The notes under the pieces are model-generated. The model saw only the letters and a list, made by a program, of their open reading frames with translations, had not been told where the DNA came from and did not search any database. The translations under genes and the position numbers were made by a program. From Thermoplasmata archaeon (GTDB lineage Archaea > Thermoplasmatota > Thermoplasmata > Lutacidiplasmatales > UBA184): a stretch of DNA of 64,000 bases. The stretch covers positions 105,561-169,560 of the forward strand of contig JAKAUN010000008.1 of assembly GCA_021817605.1 (NCBI GenBank), in the 5' to 3' direction. The first letter of the stretch is position 1; each line of letters begins with the position of its first letter. Shown in pieces: positions 34,160-42,402 of this stretch.

Positions 34160-36943
34160 TCAGGAGCAGCCGCTCGTGGAGCCGCAGACGGTACACGCGT
34201 AGCAGGTCCCCGAGCGGACCATGATCCCGCCGCAGACCGCGCAGGAAGGGGCATCCTCGCTCGTCACGAGGCCCTCGGTGAGGGGCTGGGGCGGCTGGGC
34301 GAAGGCGTCCAGGGCCTTCGTTCCGAAGCGGATCGTCTGGGGAGGAGAGGCGGACTTGGTTGCCGGAGCGCCGCCCCCGTTCCCTTCCGCCGGGCCCTCG
34401 AGGCCTATCGCCCGTCGGTCGTCCTCGGTGAGGAACTCGAGGGCGAGCCATCGGGCGACATAGTCCGGGATCGATTTGGCGAAGTGGATCTTCGGGTTGT
34501 TGGTGGCCCCGGCCGGCTCGAACCGAAGGTGCGCGAGCTTGCGGACGAGGTCCTTGAGCGGCACCCCGTGCTGGAGCGCCATCGACATCGAGATCCCGAG
34601 CGAGTCCATGAGGCCGTTGACGGTCGACCCTTCCTTCGTCACCCGGAAGAAGATCTCGCCGGGGCGTCCGTCCGGGTAGAGCCCGACCGTGACGTAGCCG
34701 TCGTGGCCGCCGACCTGGAAGTGGTGCGTGATGGCCTTGCGCTCGTCCGGCAGCCGCTCGCGCGCGACCAGGCGGCCGACCGCGGCGCGGCCGGTGCCCG
34801 CGGTGTCGAACGGCTGCGAGGCCTTGCAGCCGTCACGGTAGAGGGCGACCGACTTGATGCCGAGCCGCCAGGCCTCCTGGTAGATCTTCTCGATGTCCTC
34901 GACGGTCGCGTCGTTGGGGAGGTTGATCGTCTTGGAGGCGCCGCCGGAGAGGAACGGCTGGACGGCGCCGAGCATCTTGAGGTGGCCCATCGGGGAGATC
35001 GTGCGGACCCCGGTGGCGGCGGCGAGCGCGCAGTCGAAGACCGCGAGATCGGCCGGGTCGAGCCCGGGCGCCCCCTCGATCGTCCCGGTCTTCTCGAGGT
35101 GCCCGTTGATCGCCGTGATCTCCCCGGCGGCGTAGCCGAGCGACCTGAGCCCGTCAGGGACCGTGCCGTTGACCATCCTGAGGATGCCGCCGCCGACCAG
35201 GTTCTTGGTCTTGACGAGGGAGAGCTCCGGCTCGAGGCCGAGGGTGTCGCATCCCATCAACAGGCCGATGGTGCCCGTCGGCGCGATGACCGAGATCTGG
35301 GCGTTGCGGTAGCCCCAGAGCTCGCCGGCCTTCACCGTGTCCTGCCATCGGTCGACGGCCAGGCGCGCCAGCGGGGCGAGGCGGGAGTCGGCCGTGGCGA
35401 CCTGCTCGGCGGCCCGGCGGTGCTTGCCCATCACGCGCAGCATCGGCGCGCGGTTCTTCTCGAACCCGGGGAACGGCCCCATCCGCCGCGCGATCTCGCT
35501 CGACATGTGGTAACCCTCGGCAGAGAGGAGCGCCGAGACCGACGTGGCGAGCGTGCGTCCCTCCTCCGAGTCGTAGGCCATCCCCGAATGCATGAGCAGC
35601 GCGCCGAGGTTGGCGTAGCCGAGCCCGAGGGGGCGGAAGTCGTGCGAGTTCTGGGCGATCGTCGCGGTGGGGTAGCTTGACGCGTCGACGACGATCTCCA
35701 TGGCGAGGATCATCGTGCGCACGGCCCCGAGGAAGGAGTTCGCGTCGAACTTCCCCTCCGCGTCCAGGAACTTCATCAGGTTGAGCGAGGCGAGGTTGCA
35801 CGCCGAGTCGTCCAGGAACAGGTACTCGCTGCACGGGTTGGAGGCGTTGATCCTCCCGGAGTTCGGGCAGGTGTGCCAGTCGTTGGTGGTGTCGTCGAAC
35901 TGGACGCCCGGGTCGCCGCACCGCCAGGCAGCGTAGGCGAGCTTGCGCCAGAGCTCGCGGGCCGGGTAGGTCGCGGCGACCGTCTGGTCGGTCCGGTTGA
36001 CCGTCTTCCAGCTGCCGTCGCGGGCGACCGCATCCATGAACGCGTCGGGGATGCGGACGGAGTGGTTCGCGTTCTGGTAGGCGATCGACGCGTAGGCCGA
36101 GTTGCCGTCGGTCCCGTCGAAGTTAGACGAGTAGCCCTCGCGGATGAGCGCCTGGGCCTTCTCCTCCTCCTTGACCTTGCACTCGATGAACTCGAGGATG
36201 TCCGGGTGGTCCATGTTGAGGATGACCATCTTGGCCGCGCGGCGTGTCGTTCCGCCGGACTTGATGACCCCGGCGAGCGCGTCGAACGCCCGCATGAACG
36301 ACACCGGCCCCGAGGCGATCCCGCCTCCGCTCAGCCGCTCGTGGCTTCCGCGAAGGCCCGAAAGGTTCGAGCCCGTGCCGCTTCCGCCCTTGAAAAGGCG
36401 GCCCTCGCTCGTCGCGAGCGCGAGGATCGAGTCCATGTCGTCGGCCACCGACTGGATGAAGCAGGCCGAGCACTGCGGGGGGTCCCGGACGCCGACGTTG
36501 AACCAGACCGGGCTGTTGAACGCCGCCATCTGCTGGACCATGAGGTAGGAGAGGCTCTCCTCGAGCGTCGTCGCCTCCTCGGGGGTGTCAAGGTAGCCGA
36601 GGTCGATCCCCTGGCTCGCGATCCAGTGGCAGACCCTGCGGATCATCCCGTCGACCGACGCTTCCCGTCGGCCCTGGATGACCCGGAAGTACTTCGACGC
36701 CGCGATGTTGACGCTGGTCTCCGACCAGTTCACCGGCGCGCGGATGCCCTTCTGCTCGAAGATCGTCTTCCCTTCGGCGTTCTTGATCAGGGCGTCGTGG
36801 GTCTTCCACTCGACCGTGTCGAACGCCGCCTTGCCTCGCGGGACGAGGCGCGGAACGGGGATGGGGTCACGGCCGACGCGTGCAGAAGAGGCACGTCCGC
36901 CGGCCTCCTCATTCGGTACAGGACGCTTCTTGGATGCTGCCAT
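34160..36943 (-). CDS. nrdJ: Ribonucleotide reductase, class II (adenosylcobalamin-dependent)
   Basis: Makes deoxyribonucleotides using coenzyme B12, so it needs neither oxygen nor an iron subunit. The 927-residue protein has the active-site 'NPCSEYLFLDDSACNLASLNL' segment (Asn, radical Cys, Glu), 'GGSGTGSNLSGLRG' and the phosphate-binding 'APTGTIGLLMGCDT'. The C-terminal 'CAVCGGIMVRSGTCYACTVCG' is the zinc ribbon that carries reducing cysteines. No intein is present, although this family often hosts them. ATG 36943 is chosen as the start. Cobalamin genes are not in the window. Confidence 0.96.
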   Translation of the reverse strand: MAASKKRPVPNEEAGGRASSARVGRDPIPVPRLVPRGKAAFDTVEWKTHDALIKNAEGKTIFEQKGIRAPVNWSETSVNIAASKYFRVIQGRREASVDGMIRRVCHWIASQGIDLGYLDTPEEATTLEESLSYLMVQQMAAFNSPVWFNVGVRDPPQCSACFIQSVADDMDSILALATSEGRLFKGGSGTGSNLSGLRGSHERLSGGGIASGPVSFMRAFDALAGVIKSGGTTRRAAKMVILNMDHPDILEFIECKVKEEEKAQALIREGYSSNFDGTDGNSAYASIAYQNANHSVRIPDAFMDAVARDGSWKTVNRTDQTVAATYPARELWRKLAYAAWRCGDPGVQFDDTTNDWHTCPNSGRINASNPCSEYLFLDDSACNLASLNLMKFLDAEGKFDANSFLGAVRTMILAMEIVVDASSYPTATIAQNSHDFRPLGLGYANLGALLMHSGMAYDSEEGRTLATSVSALLSAEGYHMSSEIARRMGPFPGFEKNRAPMLRVMGKHRRAAEQVATADSRLAPLARLAVDRWQDTVKAGELWGYRNAQISVIAPTGTIGLLMGCDTLGLEPELSLVKTKNLVGGGILRMVNGTVPDGLRSLGYAAGEITAINGHLEKTGTIEGAPGLDPADLAVFDCALAAATGVRTISPMGHLKMLGAVQPFLSGGASKTINLPNDATVEDIEKIYQEAWRLGIKSVALYRDGCKASQPFDTAGTGRAAVGRLVARERLPDERKAITHHFQVGGHDGYVTVGLYPDGRPGEIFFRVTKEGSTVNGLMDSLGISMSMALQHGVPLKDLVRKLAHLRFEPAGATNNPKIHFAKSIPDYVARWLALEFLTEDDRRAIGLEGPAEGNGGGAPATKSASPPQTIRFGTKALDAFAQPPQPLTEGLVTSEDAPSCAVCGGIMVRSGTCYACTVCGSTSGCS

Positions 36944-37005
36944 GAGCACTACTCCACGAGAGCCCTCGATGCCGGAGCCCTTCCGAAGAACTAGCCGCCG
37001 CGGGC

Positions 37006-37236
37006 CTAAGTCGCCATCGACCGGGGGCTGAAACGCCCTCGGAAGAGGAGCGTTTCCCCTCGGGAATGGCGGGAAACGGCCGCGGGAAGCACGTCACGGA
37101 ACACTTCGAGAACCCTCCGGGCGGCGGCTACGCGGGTCCGGTATATCTCTGCTAGCTCCGAAATGCGCCCTTCGACGAGCGCGAGGGCTCGGCGACGCGG
37201 CGAATCCGTTCCTTGGACAACCTGCCACGGGAACAT
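37006..37236 (-). CDS. Possible small hypothetical protein
   Basis: A 76-residue ORF upstream of nrdJ on the same strand. 'RRRALALVEGRISELAEIYRTRVAAARRVLEVF' would form a long amphipathic helix, and the rest is basic. No family is recognised. Composition is not clearly different from a shadow ORF, and no promoter is obvious, so support is weak. If real it would precede nrdJ by about 60 bases. Confidence 0.3.
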   Translation of the reverse strand: MFPWQVVQGTDSPRRRALALVEGRISELAEIYRTRVAAARRVLEVFRDVLPAAVSRHSRGETLLFRGRFSPRSMAT

Positions 37237-37631
37237 GCCCGATCGACGCCGCGGGAGCCCCATCGCCCATAGCGCGAGAGGCCGTGAGGGCCCGACGCGG
37301 ACGACGGTCCGCACGCAGGGAGCTCTCGTGGGACGAGCTCTCCCTCCCGCTAGGTGGAGAGGGGCGGTGGCAGGGGCAGCACGCGCATCGTGCACGGCAG
37401 GAGCGCGTCGCAATCCCCACAGAAGAGGCCTTCCTCGGCGACCCAGAGGAAGGCGTCGCGGCGCTCGCATCGGCGAGGGTCCTACGGATCGTTGCGGCAG
37501 ACCATCGTCTCGAGGGAGCGAGCGAGGGCGCGGTATATCCGACCTCGTCCGGAACGGAGCGAGGGGTCCCGCCGAAAAGTGGGTGGGGGAACCTCTCGCG
37601 AGGTCCCCCGGAAGTCGCGTTCGCACCCTGC
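37237..37631. other. Mostly non-coding interval between nrdJ region and the repeat protein
   Basis: Apart from the interrupted zinc-ribbon-like ORF at 37350-37505, I see no supported gene. Candidate ORFs on both strands here have arginine/serine-rich shadow composition. Confidence 0.4.
37350..37505 (-). pseudogene. Short zinc-ribbon-like ORF interrupted by an in-frame TAG
   Basis: A TATA-like 'ggatatac' near 37535 is about 30 bases before ATG 37505. The reading frame gives 'MVCRNDP', then TAG (37484-37482), then 'DPRRCERRDAFLWVAEEG' and 'LFCGDCDALLPC' before the final TAG. Cysteine spacing suggests a small zinc ribbon. The interruption is either a nonsense mutation, an assembly error or a chance ORF. 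TAG ends many intact genes here, so recoding is unlikely. Confidence 0.3.
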
Positions 37632-37847
37632 CTAGGCGTTCTTCATCCGGGCCCGGGAGACGAAGCCCTTCTTGTCCAGGAAGTACATGTAGCCGTCCTG
37701 GCGGGTGATCTTCTCGGTTCCGACGCGGCCCTTGCGCCCCGACTTGTTCAGCTTGGTCGGGGTCTTCCAGAGGTACCCGTCCTTGCCGAGATAGTAGAGG
37801 TAACCTTTCTCTCTCTTGACCTGCTCCTTGCCGACTCGCTCCGCCAT
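37632..37847 (-). CDS. Small basic protein with two internal repeats
   Basis: A 71-residue protein (79 if the upstream TTG at 37871 is used). It consists of two copies of a ~30-residue unit: 'RVGKEQVKREKGYLYYLGKD' followed by GYLWKTPTK, and 'RVGTEKITRQDGYMYFLDKK' followed by GFVSRARMK. Each unit would form a beta hairpin with an aromatic G-Y-x-Y-(F/L)-L core and a lysine-rich edge. High Lys content stands out against the Arg-rich neighbours. Nucleic-acid binding is possible from the charge, but no family is known to me. The TATA-like 'tcaaatag' at 37883-37890 (minus strand) favours ATG 37847. Confidence 0.7.
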   Translation of the reverse strand: MAERVGKEQVKREKGYLYYLGKDGYLWKTPTKLNKSGRKGRVGTEKITRQDGYMYFLDKKGFVSRARMKNA

Positions 37848-37904
37848 ATGGAGGACCTCGGCCGGCGTCAAGGAGACCCCCTCTATTTGAATTTGCTGAC
37901 GGAG

Positions 37905-39158
37905 TTACGGCGGAGAAACCGGTTTTCCCTGACGGAGAACGAGCTCCGGACGCGCGTCGAAACGGTAGCCGAGCAGCTCGACCTTCGGGAACGGGAAGAC
38001 CGAGAGGTCGGCGGGGCGGCCCACCTCGATGGTCCCGGCGGCGTCGAGCCCGCTCGCCCACGCGCCGTTGACGGTTGAGGCGGTCAGCGCCTCGGCGGGC
38101 GTGAGCCGCCCCGCGTGGACCGCCGCCGCGAGGACGGTCGGCATCGCTTCGACCCAGCTCGCCGGCGAGCAGTCGCTCCCGAGGGCGACCGCCACCCCGG
38201 CGTCGACCGCCTCGCGCGCGGGGCTGCGACGCGTGGCTCCGGAGGAAAAGGCGGTGAGCGGGAGGAGGACGGCGGCCACCCCGGCCTTCGCGAGCCGCCC
38301 GAGATCCTCCGTGGGGGTGCTGAGGAGGTGGTCGGCGCTCCGGGCGCCGAGGCGGGCGGCGAGGCGCGCCCCGCGGGAAAGGACGAACTCGTCGGCGTGG
38401 ACCTTCACGCCGAGTCCGAGGGAGCTCGCCGCGCGCAGCAGCCTCTCGGAATCGCGGACCGAGAAGAAGCCGGGCTCGCAGAACACGTCGCAAAAGCGGG
38501 CGAGCCCGCGTCGGGCCACCTCCGGAAGCGTCCGACGGAGGATCTGGTCGATGTAGGCGGACGGTCGGCCCCGGAACTCGGGAGGGACGGCATGCGCCCC
38601 CAGGAAAGTGGGGACGAGCCGCGTGCCGGTCGCATGCTCGAGCCGCGGGATCAGGCGAAGGAGCCGCAGTTCCCCGGTGTGGTCGAGCGCGTAGCCGCTC
38701 TTCACCTCGGCCGAGGTGGTCCCGTAGGACGCCATCCCAAAGAGCCGCGAGGCGGTGGCGTGCAGCAGCTCGGCCTCGGACGCGGCACGGGTGGCTCGCA
38801 CCGTGGAGAGGAGCCCGCCGCCGCGCCGTGCGATCGTACGATAGCTCATCCCCCGGGCCTTGAGGGCCATCTCCTTCGAGCGGTCGCCGGCGAAGAGCAC
38901 GTGGGTGTGGGCGTCGACAAAGCCCGGGACGGCGACCTTGCCCGTGCCGTCGAAGCTCCGAGCTCCCGGCCGCAGCCTCACGTTGCGGGAGAGCTCCCGG
39001 TCGTTCCCCACCCAGGCGACGCGACCTCCGTCCAAGGCGATGGCGGCGTCCTCGCGGAGCGAGAGCTCCTCCATCGCCGCCCCCGTGCGGGGGATCGCAC
39101 CGCGGGAGAGCGTCGCGACCTCGGCGAGGCCGCGGAGCACCGTCTCGGCGCGGATCAT
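37905..39158 (-). CDS. hutI: Imidazolonepropionase
   Basis: Third step of histidine degradation: imidazolone-5-propionate to N-formimino-glutamate. It is an amidohydrolase-fold enzyme of 417 residues. Metal ligands and substrate residues are seen in 'GFVDAHTHVLFAGDR', 'TSAEVKSGYALD', 'VKVHADEF', 'ADHLLSTP' and 'GSDCSPASW'. ATG 39158 overlaps the RNase Z stop (ATGA); the ORF-track start is earlier and lies inside RNase Z. HutH is 34 kb upstream; no urocanase is present in the window. Confidence 0.94.
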   Translation of the reverse strand: MIRAETVLRGLAEVATLSRGAIPRTGAAMEELSLREDAAIALDGGRVAWVGNDRELSRNVRLRPGARSFDGTGKVAVPGFVDAHTHVLFAGDRSKEMALKARGMSYRTIARRGGGLLSTVRATRAASEAELLHATASRLFGMASYGTTSAEVKSGYALDHTGELRLLRLIPRLEHATGTRLVPTFLGAHAVPPEFRGRPSAYIDQILRRTLPEVARRGLARFCDVFCEPGFFSVRDSERLLRAASSLGLGVKVHADEFVLSRGARLAARLGARSADHLLSTPTEDLGRLAKAGVAAVLLPLTAFSSGATRRSPAREAVDAGVAVALGSDCSPASWVEAMPTVLAAAVHAGRLTPAEALTASTVNGAWASGLDAAGTIEVGRPADLSVFPFPKVELLGYRFDARPELVLRQGKPVSPP

Positions 39159-40057
39159 GGCTGGCGGATGAGGTGGTCGAGGAGGTCGCGGGCGACGCTC
39201 GACCCTGCGAAGACGACACGGGCCTCGCCCTCGAGCGGCTCGAGCTGCTTGTATCTCGCCGAGAAGTGGGTGAGGAACAGCGCGCCGACGCCCGCGACCC
39301 GGGCGCATTCGGCCGCCTGGCGCGCGGAGGAGTGCCCCCAGCTGTTCGCTTCCTTCTCGAGCTCCTGCGCGACGGTCGCCTCGTGGACCAGGATCGTCGC
39401 CTTCTCGGAAAGGCGTCGGACCGGATCGCTCGGGGCCGTATCGCCCGAGTAGACGACCGAGCGGCCGGCCCTCGGCGGCCCCATGACCTCCTCGGGCGCG
39501 ACGAGCCGGTCTCCGACCCGGACGGACTCCCCCGCCTCCAGGTGCGAGAAGTCCCGGCCGTGGATGCCGAGCGCGCGCGCCTTGGGCCCGTCGAACCTTC
39601 CCCGATGCGCCTCCTCCTCCACGCGGTAGGCGAGCGCGGGGACCGGATGATCGGCCGCCGCCGTCTTCACAGTATAACCCTCCAGCTCGACCGTGCTCCC
39701 GGGGGAGAGCGGGTGGACGTCGACCGGGAACCGCAGGGTGAAATAGCCCATCCCGAGCGCGCGCTCGACCATCTCCCGTGCGTCCGGCGGTCCGTAGATG
39801 TCGAGGGGCTCCTCGCGATGGTTGAGGGACATGCTCTGGATGAGGCCGGGGAGGCCGAGGAAGTGGTCGCCATGGAAGTGGGAGATGAAGATCCGCCGCA
39901 CCCGCATGAACGAGACGCTTGACTGGAAGAACTGGCGCTGGGTCCCCTCCCCGCAGTCGAGCAGGACGAGCTCCCGCTCAAGGTCGAGCGCCAGGGCGCT
40001 CGCCGAGCGCTCCTTGGTCGGCCAGGAGCCCGCGGTCCCGAGGAAGGTAAGGCGCAT
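39155..40057 (-). CDS. rnz: Ribonuclease Z
   Basis: Metallo-beta-lactamase-fold nuclease that trims tRNA 3' ends. The 300-residue protein has 'ISHFHGDHFLGLPGL' (zinc motif II), 'YSGDTAPSD', 'LVHEATVAQE' and the final His in 'FLTHFSARY'. This is the short archaeal/bacterial form. ATG 40057 is the natural start; upstream ORF extension is antisense. It is coupled to hutI by an ATGA overlap, an odd pairing of tRNA processing with histidine degradation. It is needed here because the tRNA-Arg gene does not encode CCA. Confidence 0.94.
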   Translation of the reverse strand: MRLTFLGTAGSWPTKERSASALALDLERELVLLDCGEGTQRQFFQSSVSFMRVRRIFISHFHGDHFLGLPGLIQSMSLNHREEPLDIYGPPDAREMVERALGMGYFTLRFPVDVHPLSPGSTVELEGYTVKTAAADHPVPALAYRVEEEAHRGRFDGPKARALGIHGRDFSHLEAGESVRVGDRLVAPEEVMGPPRAGRSVVYSGDTAPSDPVRRLSEKATILVHEATVAQELEKEANSWGHSSARQAAECARVAGVGALFLTHFSARYKQLEPLEGEARVVFAGSSVARDLLDHLIRQP

Positions 40058-40227
40058 CGGCGGGGCGCACTCCCGGGGACGTATTAGGACGAAGGAAGGC
40101 GCGAGCGGCTCCGCCGGCCCGAGCGCGGTCTCGGGAGGCGCCGAGGTCGTCCGCAGCGGTCGCGCCGGTCGCGAGCCGCCGCGCGGACCCGACGTCGTGC
40201 ACGCAAAAGGGGAAAAGCCCCTCCAGC

Positions 40228-41448
40228 GTGCTCCGGTGGATGGTGGATTGGGACCGGGTCCAAGAGCTCCGGTCGAAAGGCTGGGACTGGGGAAAGATCG
40301 CCGCCGATCCGAAGGTCGGCTTCCGTGCGGATGCCTCGGCGGGAGACCCGGGCCGCGCCCTGCGGGCGCTCTACCATCGCAGCCGCGCCCGGGAGCGGAC
40401 AAAGGGGTCGACCAGCGAGGGGTCCGGTACCGGCGCGGAGAAGAAGGGCGAGGGTACCGGCTGGGGGATCCTGCGGATCTTCTACCTTGTCGTCCCGCTG
40501 GTGGGCGTCTGGTTCGCGCTCGCCTACCTTGTCCCCTCGCCGATCGGTCTGGTCGTGCCTGCGCTCCCGTACCTCGGCCTGGTCCTCGCGGGGGTCGCCC
40601 TCGTCCTGATCTGGAGCCTCTGGCGCTCCACCGGGGGCCGGCGGTGGTCGGCGGTCTACCGCACCACGGTCATCGGCGGGGTGATCCTGGGGCTGGTCGT
40701 CGCCGGGCTCATCGGGCTCACCGGTGCCATCGCCTTCGGCTGCCCGCTGCTCCCCCCGGCCGCGAGCCTCAAGACGGTCTCCTCCTCCCCCTTCGAGAAG
40801 GTCCCCACGGGCGCCTGGCAGACGAACGGCGTGCCGGTCTTCTACTCCTTCGGGGCGACGTGGTGCCCGTACTGCTCGGCGACCAGCTGGGCCGAGTGGA
40901 AGGCGCTCACCGAGTTCGGAAGCGTTTCGGGTGTGGCGTTCGGATATTCGAGCTCCTCGGATGTCTACGCCCAGACCCCGGAGGTGGTCCTCGCCAGCAT
41001 CCAGCTCGGTCCCAAGTCCGTCAACGGGGTCTCGAGTCCTGCCGCGGTCGACTTCCAGGTCAGCGAGGACACCTCGGGAGTCCAGGGCACGGTGCCCGGC
41101 ACCGCCAGCTGCTACCAGCAGGCGTATCTCACCGCCTACGCGAGTGGCATCCCCTTCATCGTCCTCAACGGGCAGTACGAGCACGACGGCGAGCTCGTCA
41201 ACCCTGCGGACCTCAGCAACTGGTCGCACGGCCAGAACGGCGGCTACACGTCGGTCGAGCAGTCCGTCCTCAACGAGGTCCCGGTCCAGGGAGGGAACGC
41301 CTGGGCGGCCGTGCGCACCAACGCCTGGTGGATCATGGCGATCATCACGGTCACCATCGGAGTGCCCGTGACGACGCTGGCGAACGAGTACGGCTGGAGC
41401 TCGGCGACCAAGCAGGCCGTCGGGACGGATGTCTCCCTGCTCGGCTAG
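40228..41448 (+). CDS. Membrane-anchored thioredoxin-like protein (DUF929)
   Basis: A 406-residue protein with a soluble N-terminal region to about 88, three hydrophobic segments between about 90 and 175 ('IFYLVVPLVGVWFALAYL', 'LPYLGLVLAGVALVLIWSL', 'VILGLVVAGLIGLTGAIAF'), an external thioredoxin-like domain with the redox site 'FGATWCPYCSATSW' (about 212), and a C-terminal hydrophobic helix. DUF929 proteins are archaeal thiol-disulfide candidates. The VKOR gene directly downstream should reoxidise it, making a disulfide-forming pair outside the membrane. A single 'TASCYQQAY' Cys may form a structural disulfide. ATG 40240 is an alternative start. Confidence 0.82.
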   Translation: MLRWMVDWDRVQELRSKGWDWGKIAADPKVGFRADASAGDPGRALRALYHRSRARERTKGSTSEGSGTGAEKKGEGTGWGILRIFYLVVPLVGVWFALAYLVPSPIGLVVPALPYLGLVLAGVALVLIWSLWRSTGGRRWSAVYRTTVIGGVILGLVVAGLIGLTGAIAFGCPLLPPAASLKTVSSSPFEKVPTGAWQTNGVPVFYSFGATWCPYCSATSWAEWKALTEFGSVSGVAFGYSSSSDVYAQTPEVVLASIQLGPKSVNGVSSPAAVDFQVSEDTSGVQGTVPGTASCYQQAYLTAYASGIPFIVLNGQYEHDGELVNPADLSNWSHGQNGGYTSVEQSVLNEVPVQGGNAWAAVRTNAWWIMAIITVTIGVPVTTLANEYGWSSATKQAVGTDVSLLG

Positions 41449-41473
41449 GTCCGGATGAAGACCTCTAGCGTAC
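41441..41473 (+). repeat. 33-bp direct repeat, copy 1
   Basis: Identical to 41513-41545. It spans the last codons and TAG of the DUF929 gene and then a copy of the VKOR gene start (ATGAAGACC...). The ATG at 41455 opens a 21-codon frame that stops at the TAG of copy 2. Confidence 0.95.
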
Positions 41474-41481
41474 CTTTATAC
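41474..41481 (+). promoter_or_regulatory. TATA-like box before the VKOR gene
   Basis: 'ctttatac' is in the 39-base spacer between the repeat copies, about 46-53 bases before the VKOR ATG. It may give VKOR a promoter of its own apart from the DUF929 transcript. Confidence 0.5.
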
Positions 41482-41512
41482 AGTCGGACGGGAAATGCGA
41501 GAAAGGGGCTTT

Positions 41513-41545
41513 TCGGCTAGGTCCGGATGAAGACCTCTAGCGTAC
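41513..41545 (+). repeat. 33-bp direct repeat, copy 2
   Basis: Identical to 41441-41473; contains the real VKOR start codon at 41527. The repeat period is 72 bases. Confidence 0.95.
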
Positions 41546-42006
41546 GCTCCGCGATCCTCCTCGCAGGCCTCATCGGCCTGCTGGTCTCCCTCTTCGCCAC
41601 CGCGGAGTTCCTCCAGACCTCGCTGCGCTCGTTCTGCTCGATCAGCTCGTTCTTCTCCTGCTCGCTCGTCGACCAGAGCGGCAAGACCACTACCCTCGGC
41701 ATCCCCGACTACCTGTGGGGGATCGGCGGTTTCGTCCTCATCCTCGTGGTAGCCGGTGTCGCCGAGAGGCGCCCGGAGGACACCCGCCCGGCCTACCTCC
41801 TCCTCGCGATCACGACGGCGGGGGTCGCCGTCTCGCTCTACTTCCTCTACGTCGAGCTCGTGGAGATCGACGCGATGTGCGTTGTCTGCCTTGCCGCCTA
41901 CATCTTCGGCTTCCTCGCCTGGGGCGGGGCGATCTCGCTGGTCGGGAAGCTTCGGACGCCCCAGCCTCCCTCCGACGAGGGGGCTAGCGAGACGACCGAA
42001 AGCTGA
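41527..42006 (+). CDS. Vitamin K epoxide reductase (VKOR) family protein
   Basis: Integral membrane quinone-linked oxidase that regenerates disulfide catalysts. The 159-residue protein has four hydrophobic segments. The family Cys pairs are seen as 'SFCSISSFFSCSLVDQS' (loop cysteines) and 'IDAMCVVCLAAY' (the CxxC next to the quinone). The conserved Ser/Thr and 'GIPDYLWGIGGF' ('G.P....G...F') are present. It follows the thioredoxin-like DUF929 gene, its likely partner. A 33-bp duplication covers its start codon region. The tail is acidic and cytosolic. Confidence 0.92.
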   Translation: MKTSSVRSAILLAGLIGLLVSLFATAEFLQTSLRSFCSISSFFSCSLVDQSGKTTTLGIPDYLWGIGGFVLILVVAGVAERRPEDTRPAYLLLAITTAGVAVSLYFLYVELVEIDAMCVVCLAAYIFGFLAWGGAISLVGKLRTPQPPSDEGASETTES

Positions 42007-42104
42007 CCGGTCGCTTCCTCCGCGGTCCCGTACGGGCCGCGGGCGGCCGCAGCGGGCTGACGGACCGGCGAACTTCCGTCTTCTCCCGCCGGCCACCGAG
42101 GGAC

Positions 42105-42114
42105 GGTTATATAC
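42105..42114 (+). promoter_or_regulatory. TATA box of the atpKEC operon
   Basis: 'ggttatatac' is 34-43 bases before the atpK ATG, predicting a short leader of about 15 bases. It is one of the strongest AT-rich elements in the window. Confidence 0.6.
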
Positions 42115-42147
42115 CCGACCTTTCTCGGCCGCCCGGGTTCGAAGTCC

Positions 42148-42381
42148 ATGGTGTCGGACATCGTCGCCTCGTATCGGGCACTCGCTGCGGGCATCGCGAT
42201 CGCGGGAGGCCTCATCGGGACGGGCATGGCCCAGTCGGGGATCGGGGCGGCCGGTATGGGGATCATCGCCGAGAAGCCCGAGAAGTTCGGCCAGGTGCTG
42301 TTCTTCTTCGTCATTCCCGAGACGCTCTGGATCATCGGGTTCGTCCTCGGGATCATCCTGCTGCTCGGGATCCTGGGCTAG
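42148..42381 (+). CDS. atpK: A-type ATP synthase subunit K (rotor c subunit)
   Basis: Proteolipid forming the membrane rotor ring. The 77-residue two-helix hairpin has helix one 'GIAIAGGLIGTGMAQSGIG', a polar loop 'AEKPEKFG' and helix two with the ion-carrying Glu in 'FFVIPETLWIIGFVLGI'. This is the short, two-helix form with one carboxylate per subunit. It heads a three-gene operon (K-E-C) that runs toward the larger opposite-strand ATPase operon. Confidence 0.93.
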   Translation: MVSDIVASYRALAAGIAIAGGLIGTGMAQSGIGAAGMGIIAEKPEKFGQVLFFFVIPETLWIIGFVLGIILLLGILG

Positions 42382-42402
42382 ACCGGTCCCTCTCGCACGA
42401 GG

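Noticed and set aside
37350-37505. Pyrrolysine-encoding TAG
   Set aside because: TAG terminates many intact genes in this window (hutH, the receiver gene, DUF929, atpA), so reassignment is unlikely.
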